Source of the DNA: Magicicada septendecula
Taxonomy: Eukaryota > Arthropoda > Insecta > Hemiptera > Cicadidae
DNA: 64,000 nucleotides
Direction of reading: 5' to 3'
Assembly: GCA_034769895.1 (NCBI GenBank)
Contig: CM068372.1
Location: 381,257,910 to 381,321,909 of the forward strand
Shown one piece after another: positions 11,118 to 22,464 of the stretch. Made by a program: the position numbers and the translations under genes. Numbering within the stretch: position 1 is the first letter of the stretch; each line of letters starts with the position of its first letter. The notes beneath the pieces are model-generated. The model saw nothing but the letters and a program-made list of their open reading frames with translations. It searched no databases and was not told the DNA's origin.

Positions 11118-11192
11118 TATACAGACAGACGACAGAGACAGACAGAGACAGAGATAGAGACAGAGACAGAGACAGATAGACAGACAGACAGA
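11046..11192. repeat. (GA)n microsatellite grading into GACA units
   Basis: About 70 bp of uninterrupted AG, followed by interspersed GACA, GATA and GACAGA units. The Ser/Leu-rich minus-strand frames here are repeat artefacts. Confidence 0.95.
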
Positions 11193-11631
11193 GAAACGTA
11201 GAGACGAATGTTGTGCGTTGCGTACATATGTTGAGTACGCGCGCGCGTGCGCACAGCACGTGATGACTTTTATTTCCGAGTTTTTCACTTTGGGAAAGTA
11301 TTTTTGTTGGTCGAAAGCCAAAACATCAATCTGCTTTTGAGAGCATAGGGTAGTGTAGGGGGAGTGAGAGAGCGCCACCAAACTTTAGTTTAGCGCGCAC
11401 GCTCGCGCGGAGTAGTACTGTAGAGAGAGAGACACTGACAAATGAGGAACTCAAGTGAAGCGGTGGTATTTGCACGGCTGTGTCAACACACATCACTGCT
11501 ACGACGAGCTATTCGGTGGGGGGGGGGGCGAACGGATTGCCCCCGACCTCGGGGTCACGTCGTCGTCGTCTCCCTTCGCGCCGTTCGATACACTCACAGC
11601 GTCACTGTGTCAATATTGTCTTGGCACACAA

Positions 11632-11674
<43 letters not shown>

Positions 11675-12536
11675 CTCCTTACTACTACTAATTACACGCA
11701 AGACACTTGTTTTAGCCGCTTTGTATGCAATCCACAGCGCTGTGAATACAGTACGTGTAGTGTCAGTAGTGTCTACTGAAACATTGTTCTGTGGAACACA
11801 TTCAAACACACGCTGTGATCTGTACTTGTGTGATCTGCGCTGTCCTCATGTGAACAGGATTAGTAGATTTTCGTCTTAAAATATTTGTTAAAGACCTAAT
11901 CGTCATCATTATCGTTCGTATTATTGTCACGTCGCCATCACCTTCATTACATAAGGCAGCGAAAAACTGTCAAGCTTCCGGAATTCAATACCAGACTGAA
12001 TTGATTTTACAACATTTCAAACGTATACACAAATGCTAAATGCTATGTAACAAATCAGATTGCATATTTAAAAGAGAGTTACTACTATATTAGCGTTCAC
12101 AGCTGAAAGAAAACAAAAAGAAAAATAGCCTAAAAATTAAAAGATTATCAAATTTCGTCAACTTTTGTCGACCCTCTGGGGTGGAGGGTTCGGTCTCGTT
12201 CGTCTGCCACCTTACTTACGCTCCTGCACACCATAAAGCTTGAAGACACCACAATAGCACTGGAGACACGTCATACGGAACAAAATGATTCACAGAACAC
12301 AGAGCTCTGATGATTGTATGTGTGTGTGTTATAGTTAGTGTATTGTAGTATACGGTAGTAGTCTCCAAGCTACACGCCGTGAATTGTAATGCGCTGCTTA
12401 AGGGCGGATCGTATATCACGCACGCCTCGGCCGGAACCTGGGGCCAACAAACACTAATTACTGTATTAAGTCGGAGAATCCGAAGCATAATTTGGCACAT
12501 TATCTCACTACGCTGTAAGGCTTAAACAATGTCCTG
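11193..12536. other. Unassigned stretch with a (CA)n tract
   Basis: Contains CGCGCG-rich short segments (11230-11260, 11395-11405), a G9 run near 11519 and a (CA)n tract at about 11637-11670. The frames overlapping the CA tract are artefacts. From 11880 to 12536 no feature is recognised. Confidence 0.5.
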
Positions 12537-12537
12537 C

Positions 12538-12630
<93 letters not shown>
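12537..12630. repeat. (GTCT)n-(CT)n microsatellite
   Basis: Starts with four CTGT/GTCT units and continues as about 76 bp of pure TC. Confidence 0.95.
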
Positions 12631-12631
<1 letters not shown>

Positions 12632-12869
12632 CTTCCACGTGTCCGACGACGTCATCATTTGCAAGTGGACTGATGACCCTTACCGCAGCCAGATAGGCGA
12701 GAACTTTAACCGTCGTGGACTTCTTTGACGACAACAGTACTTCAAGACGAGTGATGACTCATAAATATTAACAAAACGTTTTATATTTTTAAATCGTGTA
12801 CTTTATGTTTTTATAATTAATAGGCTACATGTACTTGTACTATATCTATATTAAATGGAATCCTGTGGG

Positions 12870-13335
12870 ATAAGCAAATTACAGCATAAACTAAAACCAG
12901 AATATTTAAAACCATTGTTACAAGTATCATGACTTACGGGTCAGAAGTCTGGACTATTAATAAACACACAAGAACAAAATTAATGACAGAAGAGATGGAC
13001 TTTTGGAGACGTTCGGGAAGAGTAACCAGACGTGAGAAAATTAGAAGTGAAGTCATTAAGGACAGAATGAATGTACAAAAATTCAATTGTTTGTTGATTT
13101 ATCCAAACAACAAAAATTACAATGGTATGGACATACGAAAAGAATGGCACAGGAAAGATTGCGAAGGAGAGTTATGGAATTGACCCCACCAGGAAGAAGG
13201 AAAAAAGGAAGACCACCTATCACCTGGATAGAAAAATTTCAGACTACATTAAGGGGCGAGAAATTGAAGATCTTTGGATGGACAAGCAGCAGCGGAAGAT
13301 GAGAATCAATCACTTCTGTAATCTTTGGTTGTGAA
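12870..13335 (+). mobile_element. LINE 3' end, group D, frameshifted
   Basis: Plus-strand frames in succession read KTRIFKTIVTSIMTYGSEVW, TINKHTRTKLMTEEMDFWRR, then (after a frame change near 13085) KLQWYGHTKRMAQERLRRRV and GRRKKGRPPITWIEK, then (after another near 13230) SDYIKGREIEDLWMDKQQ. This is the same C-terminal architecture as the well-preserved group D copy at 22465-23105: YGSE.W, EMDFWRR, WYGH..RM, GRP..TWIE. At least two frameshifts make it non-functional. Confidence 0.8.
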
Positions 13336-13384
13336 AAATGTGTAAACTTTGTACAGCCGTAATAATAATAATAATTTTATTATA

Positions 13385-13800
13385 TGAGGCGCTGAGGCGT
13401 GAGAGACTACAGTACATATGAGGAAAATATTATGAGCCATAGAAATGGGATACTGGACAAGGTGTTGTAGACTTACATTTCTGGACAGAGTAAAAATAAA
13501 GAAATAAGGGAAAGAATGAATATATGTACCAATATAAATGACACAATAGATGCAAAAAAGATTAAGATGGCATGGGGATGTGTGCCGTATGGACAATGTT
13601 GGATGGCCAAAGAGATTACTAGAATGGATCCCACTTTAAACAAGAAAAATAAAGACATGCAGCGACAGTTTTGGATATAATGTATGACGAATGCAAACGC
13701 ACAGAGAGAGATATGAAGTACGATGATTGGAAAGACCATAAAGTTTGGAAGGTAGGATGCGAAAAACGACTTTGAAGGTTGTTTGAAAACGCAAATATAA
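13385..13800 (+). mobile_element. LINE 3' end, group E, decayed
   Basis: Plus-strand reading EMGYWTRCCRLTFLDRVK, then EIRERMNICTNINDTIDAKK, and after frame changes KWHGDVCRMDNVGWPKRLLE. The region ends with AGTTTGGAAGGTAGGATGCG at about 13741-13760. That same 3' sequence occurs in inverse orientation at 19400-19425, beside a second copy of this group at 19376-19695. A TAATAATAATAAT string precedes it. Confidence 0.7.
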
Positions 13801-13831
13801 TATATATACTTGTATTAGTGAGTGCCTACTC

Positions 13832-14519
13832 CAGTAGAGTGGCGTCCATGTAACCGCTGTTGCTGGCGGCTACAGTCCTGGAAATGAAATAAAATAATAT
13901 TAATTATATCACAGAATAAATTGTTTAGTTATTGAATAATTTGAAATGCGAACAATATTAATAGGGGAACTTGAAGAAAAGCCTAACATTGCTTTCGAAT
14001 TGCTGGGCACTTCCACCGTCTTGTGTTGCCGGCTCAGACATCGGCAGTGTTTTGCTTTGCATGGTCATTGACCTCGTAGTAGTTGTCACTGTACTGACTT
14101 TGGGGGGGGGGACACACTCGTCCAACCAATGTGTTGCCGCTGTATAAACTGGCAAAACTCTTAGTTAGCAGCTATGTTCGTTTCGGAACCAACCTGCAGC
14201 AGTAACTACCTACCTATTTGTGTTGTGTTCGTTTAATTATGTGTTTCTCAGTTTGTCTTTATTATTATTAATTCGATTATTTGTGTCTTCATTTATTCTG
14301 TGTAAGTATAATGGAGTAAGATCCCGTTGAATATGGACCCTCTTCTTCTGCCAGCGAAAGATAGAAAATACTCGAAAAATATATTTTAGATCCAAAAAGA
14401 ATATTTTGGCTCTAAAAAGAACACTTAGTACGTACTAGGAAAAATTCGAATTAATTTTTAGGCTGTTTTAGGCCTATCACAACTGACAACAGGTGTTATG
14501 TACCCACCCCATGCCACTG
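13832..14519. mobile_element. Non-autonomous hAT-type DNA transposon with 8-bp target duplication
   Basis: The 688-bp interval starts CAGTAGAGTGG and ends ATGCCACTG. It is flanked on both sides by a perfect 8-bp direct repeat GCCTACTC (13824-13831 and 14520-14527), the length produced by hAT transposases. The termini share CAGT...ACTG, as hAT ends do, though the rest of the inverted repeat is poorly matched. A G9 run lies at about 14101-14110. No transposase fragment is visible inside, so the element would depend on a transposase encoded elsewhere. It sits about 35 bp downstream of a group E LINE 3' end. Confidence 0.7.
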
Positions 14520-14527
14520 GCCTACTC

Positions 14528-14991
14528 TAAGTAGTAAACGTGTTACAAAAATTTGTATCTATAAATAAAATCTACTTCTTAAAGCGCCGCATAAATCCAT
14601 TTGTGAACTTCATCTTTTGTGGCTATGAAAAAAAGTTTATCGCTTAAAACGATTCTCGGCCGTTTGTGTCCAATACAACTGCGCAATTTTTTAATGGCAT
14701 TATTACAGTTCGCATCTGACGCTCTCATTTATCAAGTGTGTTATATTATTCTATCTGGCATTAGAATAAATAGCCTAACAATACTTCATATTAAGTACCA
14801 GTATAGAAAACTAAAAGTATATCATCTCAGGGAAAGAACCCTGTGCTGTCAAACACTAACGTTAGTCCACACCTAAAGTTCTATATATCTTCTTGTAGAA
14901 CAGTGATTTCCAATCTGCGGCCGTCGACAATTTTTTATACGGTCCGCGACGTTATCCTGGAAAACCAAATTAATAATTACTGTATATATTT
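14528..14991. other. Unassigned stretch; possible hAT terminus at 14902
   Basis: No gene recognised. At about 14902, CAGTGATTTCCAATCTGCGG resembles the termini of some hAT families. A similar sequence in inverse orientation (GGAAATCACTG) lies far away at about 39985-39996, so no element boundaries can be drawn. Confidence 0.35.
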
Positions 14992-15725
14992 CTTCTTCTT
15001 CTCCTCTTCACGGGTTAGGTTATATAAACCTGTTCCGGCACCCATCTCATCCTCGGACGACCCACGTCTCTTCTACCAATGCTTTATGGTTCAATGCCGC
15101 TTTCGTCAATCGATCCTCTGTCATCCTTTGCAGATGATCCCACCGTTGTCTTCTTTAAATTGAAATACTTTCATTTAAGTCCTTTACTTCGAATTCTGCT
15201 TTGATATCTTCATTCCTTATTCTATCTTGCAATGTATAATTTAAACTATTTCGAAGAAACTGCATGTCAGCACTCTGAATCTTGCCGCTTTCCTGTTTTG
15301 TCATGACCCACGCCTCACTTGCATAAATCAATGTGGGTGTTGCAATTATCTTATAAATTAACGCTTGTGCTGTGTCTTGTTTTATTTTTAAGATTTCTAT
15401 GAATTGTACCACAAATATTGCTAAATTTTTTTATCTTCTCTTTTATGTCATGTTCAGATTCATAGCTTACTGCACAGCCGAGATATTTAAAACGGCTCAC
15501 TTGTTCTAAAGTGCTGTTGTTTATAACTATCTTAGTCCTCACTGGATATTTATCTTTAAAGGCCATGGTTTTGGTCGATTACTGGCCTGGGCCAAGGCCG
15601 CAGTGAGTACTCTCTTGCCATTTCTTATAATCGAAATATAGCCCTCTGTAAATCATCCTCATTTCCTTTAATAAGAATTACGTCATCCGAATATACTATA
15701 TAACTATGTCTCTATTTATTTTATT
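14992..15725 (-). mobile_element. LINE remnant, group B, retaining the RT YSDD motif
   Basis: Minus-strand reading from the right: YIVYSDDVILIKGNEDDLQR at about 15715-15655 is palm motif C, with Ser in place of the usual Ala. A gap follows, then MAFKDKYPVRTKIVINNSTL, FKYLGCAVSYESEHDIKEKI, TPTLIYASEAWVMTK and QDRIRNEDIKAEF. The 3' UTR includes CCTGTTCCGG (plus strand, about 15031), and a TTCTTCTTCTCCTC tail lies at 14992-15008. Frame changes near 15400 and 15570 disable it. Confidence 0.8.
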
Positions 15726-16147
15726 AAGTAAATAAATAATACACATTTATTTTAACTGAATAATCTTACAGCAGAAACCCATGAGACAATGCTTCGTTAA
15801 TTCACTAGTAAACGTACAGTAGACTTCACTTTATTTGTTTAATGGTATGTGTATGTTGGGTCTAGTCCTCTTTTAGTTTCATCATATCACAAGACCCAGT
15901 CTATTTCCTTCCATCCCTTGGCTAGACGAAACAGACCCGCTTATCCGATACTCAAATTTTTGAATCGTAGTCAGTTGAGCGAAGTGAAGAAGTATCGAGA
16001 TTGTAAGAAATCTGTAATGGGATGACAAGATCTGACAAAGAATCTGTAACAAGGAACAAGAGGGATTAGAAGACATAATTATCTAAGTGGAAGAGACCAT
16101 AGTAAGACGTAGGCCTAGTGAGAAAAGAGGGCCAAATTGGGGACCGT
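15726..16147. other. Unassigned stretch
   Basis: AT-rich and then mixed composition. No gene or repeat recognised up to the MITE boundary. Confidence 0.5.
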
Positions 16148-16440
16148 GGTCAGTTGCGACCAATTAAATTTGCATATTATAATAATCCATTCTATCCATT
16201 CCTAGCCTATCCGAACCTAACCTAACCTAACCTATCCTAACCTAACGTAACGTAACCTAACCTAACCAAACGTGACAAGAATATTGGAAGAAAGAATACT
16301 GGTTACACGCACAAATGAATGAAAATATAGATTTTCAGAATAGGAACGTTTCTATATGAGAGATTCGGTCAGTAAGTTCAAGTGCGGGGCGCAATTGACC
16401 GCGCAAGAGCAGGTAAAACGTTGTTTCGTCGCAACTGACC
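16148..16440 (+). mobile_element. MITE-like element carrying TTAGG-type sequence, copy 1
   Basis: A perfect 13-bp terminal inverted repeat, GGTCAGTTGCGAC (16148-16160) and its complement GTCGCAACTGACC (16428-16440), bounds a 293-bp element. Inside is a tract of CCTAA units (16214-16267) with variants such as CCTAT and CGTAA, followed by unique sequence shared with the inverted copy at 19718-20001. CCTAA is the complement of the insect telomere repeat TTAGG. No coding capacity. The target duplication is not evident. Confidence 0.7.
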
Positions 16441-16446
16441 TAGACC

Positions 16447-16640
16447 GGCTAAAAAATGGATGGGTCGTGTAATGACATTGGGGGACGAAGAATGTCCTAA
16501 ACGGATACTTAGGGGAAGACCGCGATGATCTTGGAACGATGTCGTGGGAGAAAACGTGGGAGCATGCGGATTTCAATATAAGTGGCGTTTGGGAACGAGG
16601 AGACTTCGTATAAACGGCGCCCTAAGAAAAATAAGATAAT
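16447..16640 (+). mobile_element. LINE 3' terminal fragment
   Basis: The plus-strand frame reads KKWMGRVMTLGDEECPKRIL, then RGRPR, one stop, SWNDVVGENVGACGFQYKWR and LGTRRLRINGALRK. It has the usual LINE ending: a GH/GR..RM-like segment, GRPR, W.D.V, and a final basic stretch. It abuts the MITE on its left. Subgroup uncertain. Confidence 0.6.
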
Positions 16641-16843
16641 TGTCAATAGAAATTTGTCTTGAAAAAATGTCCTTTCGTCTTGCCCTAGTCTGCTTTGAAG
16701 GCTTTTAGTTCCTGTAGTACCATCACCCGTGTTCCATATATGTATGAGCTTTGGTAGAATCTTGAATCTTTTAGTCAGATGATGTTATAACACCCAGAAT
16801 ATAAGAATTAGCCACACTCCGATGCTGCCAACGAAGTTCATCA

Positions 16844-17965
16844 TCATCATGACCACTCCAAGGTTTAGGCCTTAGACCTGTTCCGGAACCCATCTCCTCC
16901 TCGATCTACCGACATCTCTCTTGCCAGTAGGGCGATAACCTAATGCAGCCACAGGTAGACGGATATCGGGCATGTGATCAAGTGTTCACACCATCTACTT
17001 CTGTGGTCTTCAGTCTTCTGGTGCAATGATACAATGTTTAACTCGCGTCTAATATCCTCTTTCCTTCTCCGATCCAAGAGAGAACAACCTTGCGTCCCTC
17101 TTAGAAATTTCATTTGGACTGCCTGAATCCTCTGCATGTCACTTTTACCAAGAGTTCATGTCTCACTAGCATACAGGAATGTGGGGACAGCCACAGTTTT
17201 ATAAAATTTCATGCGGGTATCCTACCGTGTTTTATTTTTCAGGGACCTATGAATCGTTCCACAGATGCGTCTAAATTTTGTTAGCTTACTATCCCAAACA
17301 ATCTATATTCCTATCAGTTCTATATGAGATATTATAACCCAGGTAATTAAAATGACTAACCTGATCCAAAATCTGATTATTCACGACTATCTTAGTTCTT
17401 ATAAGATACCTGCCCTGAAATGCATTACATGCCATCGTTTTAGATTTTGTAGCAGAGAACTGTCAATAGCCCATAGTCTTGTATGATGCTATTGTACGTA
17501 AATATCTGCCGCTGTAACTGGTCTTCTGTTTTCTGAATGATTACCTTGTCATCTGCATAAAGCAATACATTCACATGAATATTTCGCTGAAGTGATTTTC
17601 CCGAGTCAACTGTAGCTGTCCATCGCCGAAATATGTCGTCCATGTAGATATTAAAAAGTGTCGGTGAAATAGGGCACCCTTGTCTCACACCTTTAATTAT
17701 AGGAATATCTTCTGATAATTTATTATTCAAATCCACAACAACCGCTGTATTGTGCTATCAGCTCCTAAGAACTTTACTTAATTGCGAAGGGAAACCCCTT
17801 CGTTCCATTATACTCCAGAGTAGCGAGCGTTTCACATTATCGAAAGCTTTCGACACACCTATGAATGCTAGATGCGTCTCCAAGTTAAATTTGTTTCTAT
17901 TTTCAATTATTAAATTAAGTTTAAAGGTAGCACCTATGCACGATCTCTCCTTCCTGAACGAAGTT
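16844..17965 (-). mobile_element. LINE remnant, group B, longest copy (RT motifs A-C plus C-terminus)
   Basis: Reading right to left on the minus strand. NLETHLAFIGVSKAFDNVKR (about 17885-17825) is motif A, with the first catalytic Asp changed to Gly. A 98-codon frame (17736-17440) follows with IKGVRQGCPISPTLFNIYMD (motif B) and VLLYADDKVIIQKTEDQL (motif C). Then come YLIRTKIVVNNQILDQVSHF and NYLGYNIS. After frame breaks, QMKFLRGTQGCSLLDRRRKE and IRRELNIV follow near 17130-17030. The 3' end has CCTGTTCCGG and a CATCATCATCATGAC tail at 16844-16857. This copy shows that the group B RT palm and the C-terminal block belong to one protein. Confidence 0.85.
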
Positions 17966-18169
17966 CCAATTTATAAACATTATACTGTAATCATTAGAAA
18001 ATAGTCGGCGCTACTAAGAATCTTTCTCGGTTAATTAGAGTAGCTTTTAATTTGGCAGGTAAGACTTACAGTTGTAACGACGTCACATGTAGAGTAGCGA
18101 GAGTTTGTAGTGATACAAAGATTTAAACGGTTTACGATCAATTTAGCAGAGTAAGAATTGTCGCAGTCC

Positions 18170-18607
<438 letters not shown>

Positions 18608-19367
18608 CAGGGGCGAACCTAGGATTTCATTTGGGGGGGGGGTTGCAACCACATATCGTTTTCTGAAATTTTTTCTTATGTCATAATGAAAATCTACCAA
18701 TAAATTTAAACTAATGGTTAAATAATGGCTGTAATTCACTAATTTCATAAAAATCAATTAATAACATGCAGTATGACTTGGAAGCCTAATAATACCTTTC
18801 TGTGAAATATAAATACTTTAAAGAGAACGTTAAAATTAAGAAAGTAAATTTTGTATGTGTATGTGTGTGTTTGTGTTGTAGGGTTAACACATGCAAGAAC
18901 ACGAAACATTTTTAATGAACGTATGTTTAATTTTACAACATTTTGTTTCTTAGAGCTAGCTAGAGTCTATTACAACAACCTATGTCCATTATGAAAAATA
19001 ACGTTAAGAAATTAAAACTCATTCACATCGTGTGATTTGTGACTGAAGTTATCGTCATGTAACATTAAGTTAAAGTATAAAGAAGTTCCTATTTATCGTA
19101 ACCAGCGGAATATCGTACCGTACCCTACTCTGTTTCAAACCGACTTCTTTTCATGTTTCACCATTCTTTCAACATCTGTTATATTTATTATTGTACATTA
19201 TTTAAACCTGTCATTGATCCAAATAGTAATTTTTTAAAATTGACAAAACTTGGAAGCCAATTAATTACATTTCAAAACACACAACCAGTTGTAAATTTTT
19301 TGCTCCAAACTTTTTTTAATATTTTCCGATTTTTGGGGGGTTATATCCCCCCTCTAGGTTTCCCACT
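18608..19367. mobile_element. Non-autonomous hAT-like element
   Basis: Left end CAGGGGCGAACCTAG, right end (complement) AGTGGGAAACCTAGAGG: the terminal 15 bp match at about 11 positions, including AACCTAG. The flanks carry a direct repeat TATTTAA (18601-18607 and 19369-19375), 7 of the 8 bp expected for hAT. Subterminal poly-G (18634-18643) and poly-C (19347-19352) runs are mirrored. There is no transposase frame in the AT-rich interior. It lies directly against the 3' end of the group E LINE at 19376. Confidence 0.6.
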
Positions 19368-19375
19368 ATATTTAA

Positions 19376-19695
19376 AGTCGTCTTTCGCATCCTAGCTTCC
19401 AAACTTTACGTTGTTTTCAATCAGATGTTTTCTTTCAGATGTTTATGTGCCATTGTATTCTTTAGGTCTTGTATCCAAGTATTTCGTGGTCTCCTCCTTT
19501 TTCTTCTTTCAGTAGAGGTTCAGTCTAGTAATTTCTTTGCCCATCCTGTCATTGCTCATACGACACACATGGCAATACCGTCTTAATCGTTTAGCATATA
19601 CTGTGTCAATTATACTGGTACGTATATATACTCATTATTTCCTTTATTTCGTCGTGTTTAATCCTATCCTGCAATGTGAGTCTACAGCTCCTTCA
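19376..19695 (-). mobile_element. LINE 3' end, group E, second copy
   Basis: The minus strand reads SCRLTLQDRIKHDEIKEIMS, then (after frame breaks) KRLRRYCHVCRMSNDRM, and ends with AAGTTTGGAAGCTAGGATGC. It corresponds over its whole length to the plus-strand copy at 13385-13800. Truncated at both ends and frameshifted. Confidence 0.7.
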
Positions 19696-19717
19696 CCAGG
19701 ATTCCTTTTCCGGTTTC

Positions 19718-20001
19718 GGTCAGCTGAGACGAAACAACGTTTTTACCTATTCTTACGCGGTCAATTTCGCCACGCACTTTCACTTACTGACCGAATTTGT
19801 CATTTCGAAACGTTGCTTATCTGATTTTCGATGGGATTTCAATTCTCCAATTTTGTGTTTGTGCGCGTAACCTCTTTCTTCCAATATTTTTGTTAGGTTA
19901 GGTTAGATTAGGTTAAGTTAGGTTAGGCTAGACTAGGAATGAATAGAATTGTAACTGAATTTTCTGTATTATTAGAATAATAGCGTGAATACGCAATTGA
20001 C
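19718..20001 (-). mobile_element. MITE-like element carrying TTAGG-type sequence, copy 2
   Basis: Inverse-oriented relative of 16148-16440. Its ends are GGTCAGCTGAGAC (19718-19730) and ACGCAATTGAC (19991-20001), degraded versions of the 13-bp inverted repeat. The block ACGAAACAACGTTTTTACC (19728 on) and a TTAGG-type tract at 19892-19930 (GTTAGGTTAGGTTAGATTAG) are shared with copy 1 read on the other strand. Confidence 0.65.
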
Positions 20002-20039
20002 AGTGTTCAAATTTCTACCTCGGTCGCCCCTTTCCACCA

Positions 20040-20295
20040 CTCGTAATCTTTTCCTCATATACTCTGTAGTCTCTCACACTTTAGGCAAATATGTAACAAT
20101 ACTTTTACTATTGTCTTGTATATTTTAATTTTTGTTTTGGGCCTTAGTTGATTGCTCCATAAAGCGGAATGTAACTGTCTCGTCACTTGTTTTCCTTGTC
20201 CTGTACGATTATTTATTTCTGCTACACTTTTGCTATCTTTTGTAACTGTGACATCAAAGTGTTTGTGTGAATCGACGCTCGTTACATTTCCCCGA
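20040..20295 (-). mobile_element. LINE fragment (RT C-terminal, separate subgroup)
   Basis: The minus-strand frame reads SHKHFDVTVTKDSKSVAEIN, NRTGQGKQVTRQLHSALW and SNQLRPKTKIKIYKTIV. This corresponds to the YLGS.ITEDG...EI..R...G......QLHSVLW...L...TK..IYKTIV stretch preceding the YG.E.W motif of some insect LINEs. The remainder is missing. Confidence 0.65.
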
Positions 20296-20344
20296 TCCAA
20301 TCATATATCTCAACTTGATACTTGAAGATATCCTTGTTGTTAGT

Positions 20345-20420
20345 AGTAGCCATACTACTACTATTTCTACTACTCCACGGCGTTACAGCTCATGAAGAGC
20401 CCTGGCCTCCAGAACCGAGG
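20345..20420 (-). mobile_element. LINE group C 3'-tail fragment
   Basis: About 75 bp closely matching the 3' end at 10428-10500: the trinucleotide tail (ACTACTACTATTTCTACTAC), then TCCACGGCG, TACAGCTCATGA and CCCTGGCCTCCAGAAC. A 3' stub produced by extreme 5' truncation. Confidence 0.7.
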
Positions 20421-20476
20421 CAATCAGTTTGTGTCCGTAACAGATTTTGTTTTACAGGATAAGGCTGTTAGCCTTA

Positions 20477-21255
20477 CGAGGGTCAGTTGAACAGTTCGCG
20501 AAGCGACATTTGTAGCTGTAAAACTACAATTTTTCGCGTGCCTCAAGGTTTGTATTTTATGTGAAATTCAAAACAAAATTGTAAATGTGTCAAGAGATGC
20601 TGCGACTTCAAAACCAACGGTTTGCAAGTAGGCACTTGAGTTTAACCGTGGTCGTATGAGCATTGAAAACGTGGTCGCTCTGGACGCCCAAAAAAATGCA
20701 ACAACTCCAGATGCGGCAGCCATCTTGCACAACGCTTTTTCACACCAAGTTCTTGAGTTAAAGTATGATGTACACGCTCATATCAGATGCCTATGATTTC
20801 AGCAACGTCATCCACACCTCAATCTGCGGTTTTCCAACACCCTATGACATATTTTCAATAATGCCTTTTTTTGTTTGCACTTTTTGGATGTTCACTGCTG
20901 GGATAGTCTTCAGTACTTGTACGACCACGTTTAAACTCGAATGTGCCTCACTTACTGTTGTTTCTGAAGTGGTAACAGCATCTCCTAACACATTTACAAT
21001 TTCGTTTTGATTTTCCATTGGTGCTAAAACGTTAATAACAGAGAATTCATCACAACACGATGTTTGATTTTGTCCATTTTAAAAACACGCGTGACAGGAA
21101 AATTTCAAACAGCTGGTAAAGAGTGAATAAATTGACAGATATATCTGGAAATTAACAGGTTTTCACGCGAAATATACGTCTTGCAGCACACGAAAGGTTT
21201 TAGTTCTACCACTCAGCTATAGATATAGCTCCGTGAACTTTTCGGCTGATCCTCG
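20477..21255. mobile_element. Mariner element remnant with two inverted 5' halves
   Basis: Bounded by TA dinucleotides (20475-20476, 21256-21257) and an inverted repeat: left CGAGGGTCAGTTGAACAG, right complement CGAGGATCAGCCGAAAAG. The plus strand (about 20560-20710) reads RDAATSKPTVCK..., EFNRGRMSIENVV and NATTPDAAA. The minus strand (about 21010-20760) reads the homologous N-terminal part, with HSSLNVVVQVLKTIPA and GKPQIEVWMTLLKS. These correspond to the helix-turn-helix region and the ..F.RGR.S.ED....GRP..ATT linker of mariner transposases. The catalytic DDD domain is absent from both arms, so this is an inverted, internally deleted derivative. Confidence 0.6.
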
Positions 21256-21257
21256 TA

Positions 21258-22464
21258 TGCCCAACCCCCTACCAGGAGGACCAGGAACTTTGATTTCGGA
21301 CTGTTCTTGCCATAGAAAGATATCTTCACCTCGGCTGCCGAGCGCTCTCTGCCCGGTCGTAGTACGCTAACTAACTCAGCCCATGTGTGCAGCTGTTGAC
21401 CTACTAGAGGTTCCTCCGCCTCCACACTAGATGCACACCCTGCTGCCGGTATACGCCATGCTGCCAGATCAGGATGCAGGTTACCCCCGGACTGTCCTGG
21501 CAGGACCCCCTTCTCTCTTCTCCTTGCCGACCCATTTCGCCGAAGGGGTTATTTTAGTAGTAGCCATAGATTAATAAATTCTGTAAAGTTGTGAACGTAC
21601 CGTCGTCAAGTTGACACAGTTTTAGAACTTATTCTCGACAACTTTACGTCATCGTCATATAGGTGGCACACACTACTGAATAACTGACACACGTAATAAA
21701 TGTTTATTGTGTGGTATGCGCGCATATGTCACTTAAAGTTGTTAACAGCTATTACACATATATTATTATTCTTATATACATAAGATATTGTTACGATAGT
21801 CCCACGGATCGTCGTATGGTACACTGGAAGCAAAATACAGACACCAATGAAGTCACTAATTATCAACTTCAATTAGTCACCAATAATAATTATCAACTTC
21901 AATTAGTCACCAATAACAATTTGAAATCAACAAGGTACTCTCATACAATAATTCAAGATAAATTGTCCACACGCAATAATAATGTCAATTAATAACCTTC
22001 TTAACTAATAATAACACAATAATCACTTTCCAGTAATCGGCAACAATCACTTGAACCGTACTAAAGAAGACGCCCACTGTAACTGACATCCAAACCGGCC
22101 CCATTTGCTTATGTATGTCCCGCATAGGTTCCAGAATAATTTTCCATCCTTTTGGCGGTATGCCAGCAAAATTTGCGTAGTTACAAGTGCTCTCGAACAA
22201 TCTGGAAGGTCCTTTACGCGGCATTGACCGAGACGCTGCATCTGCTTGGCTAGCCGAGAAACGGGTGGAAGGACGCTCTCGACTGTTCGATAGCCTTCCG
22301 TAATTGTCGTACCAATATAATGGAGGAAGAGGTGACTTTCGGTGGATAAGAAAAGTTGGACCGTTCCTTCATGGTCTAAAATAAGAAGTGATAGGAATGA
22401 GTGAAGATACAAATACGTTATGATATTATCAACAAAGTAAGTTTATTAATATTTTATTTAATTC
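21258..22464. other. Unassigned stretch
   Basis: Includes a GC-richer patch (21240-21545) of unknown origin and a short tandem duplication (listed separately). Minus-strand frames at 21985-22412 overlap in different phases, and I recognise no domain in them. Confidence 0.45.
21856..21922 (+). repeat. Short tandem duplication
   Basis: The unit AATTATCAACTTCAATTAGT followed by CACCAATAATA occurs twice in a row with almost no divergence, indicating a recent local duplication. Confidence 0.85.
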
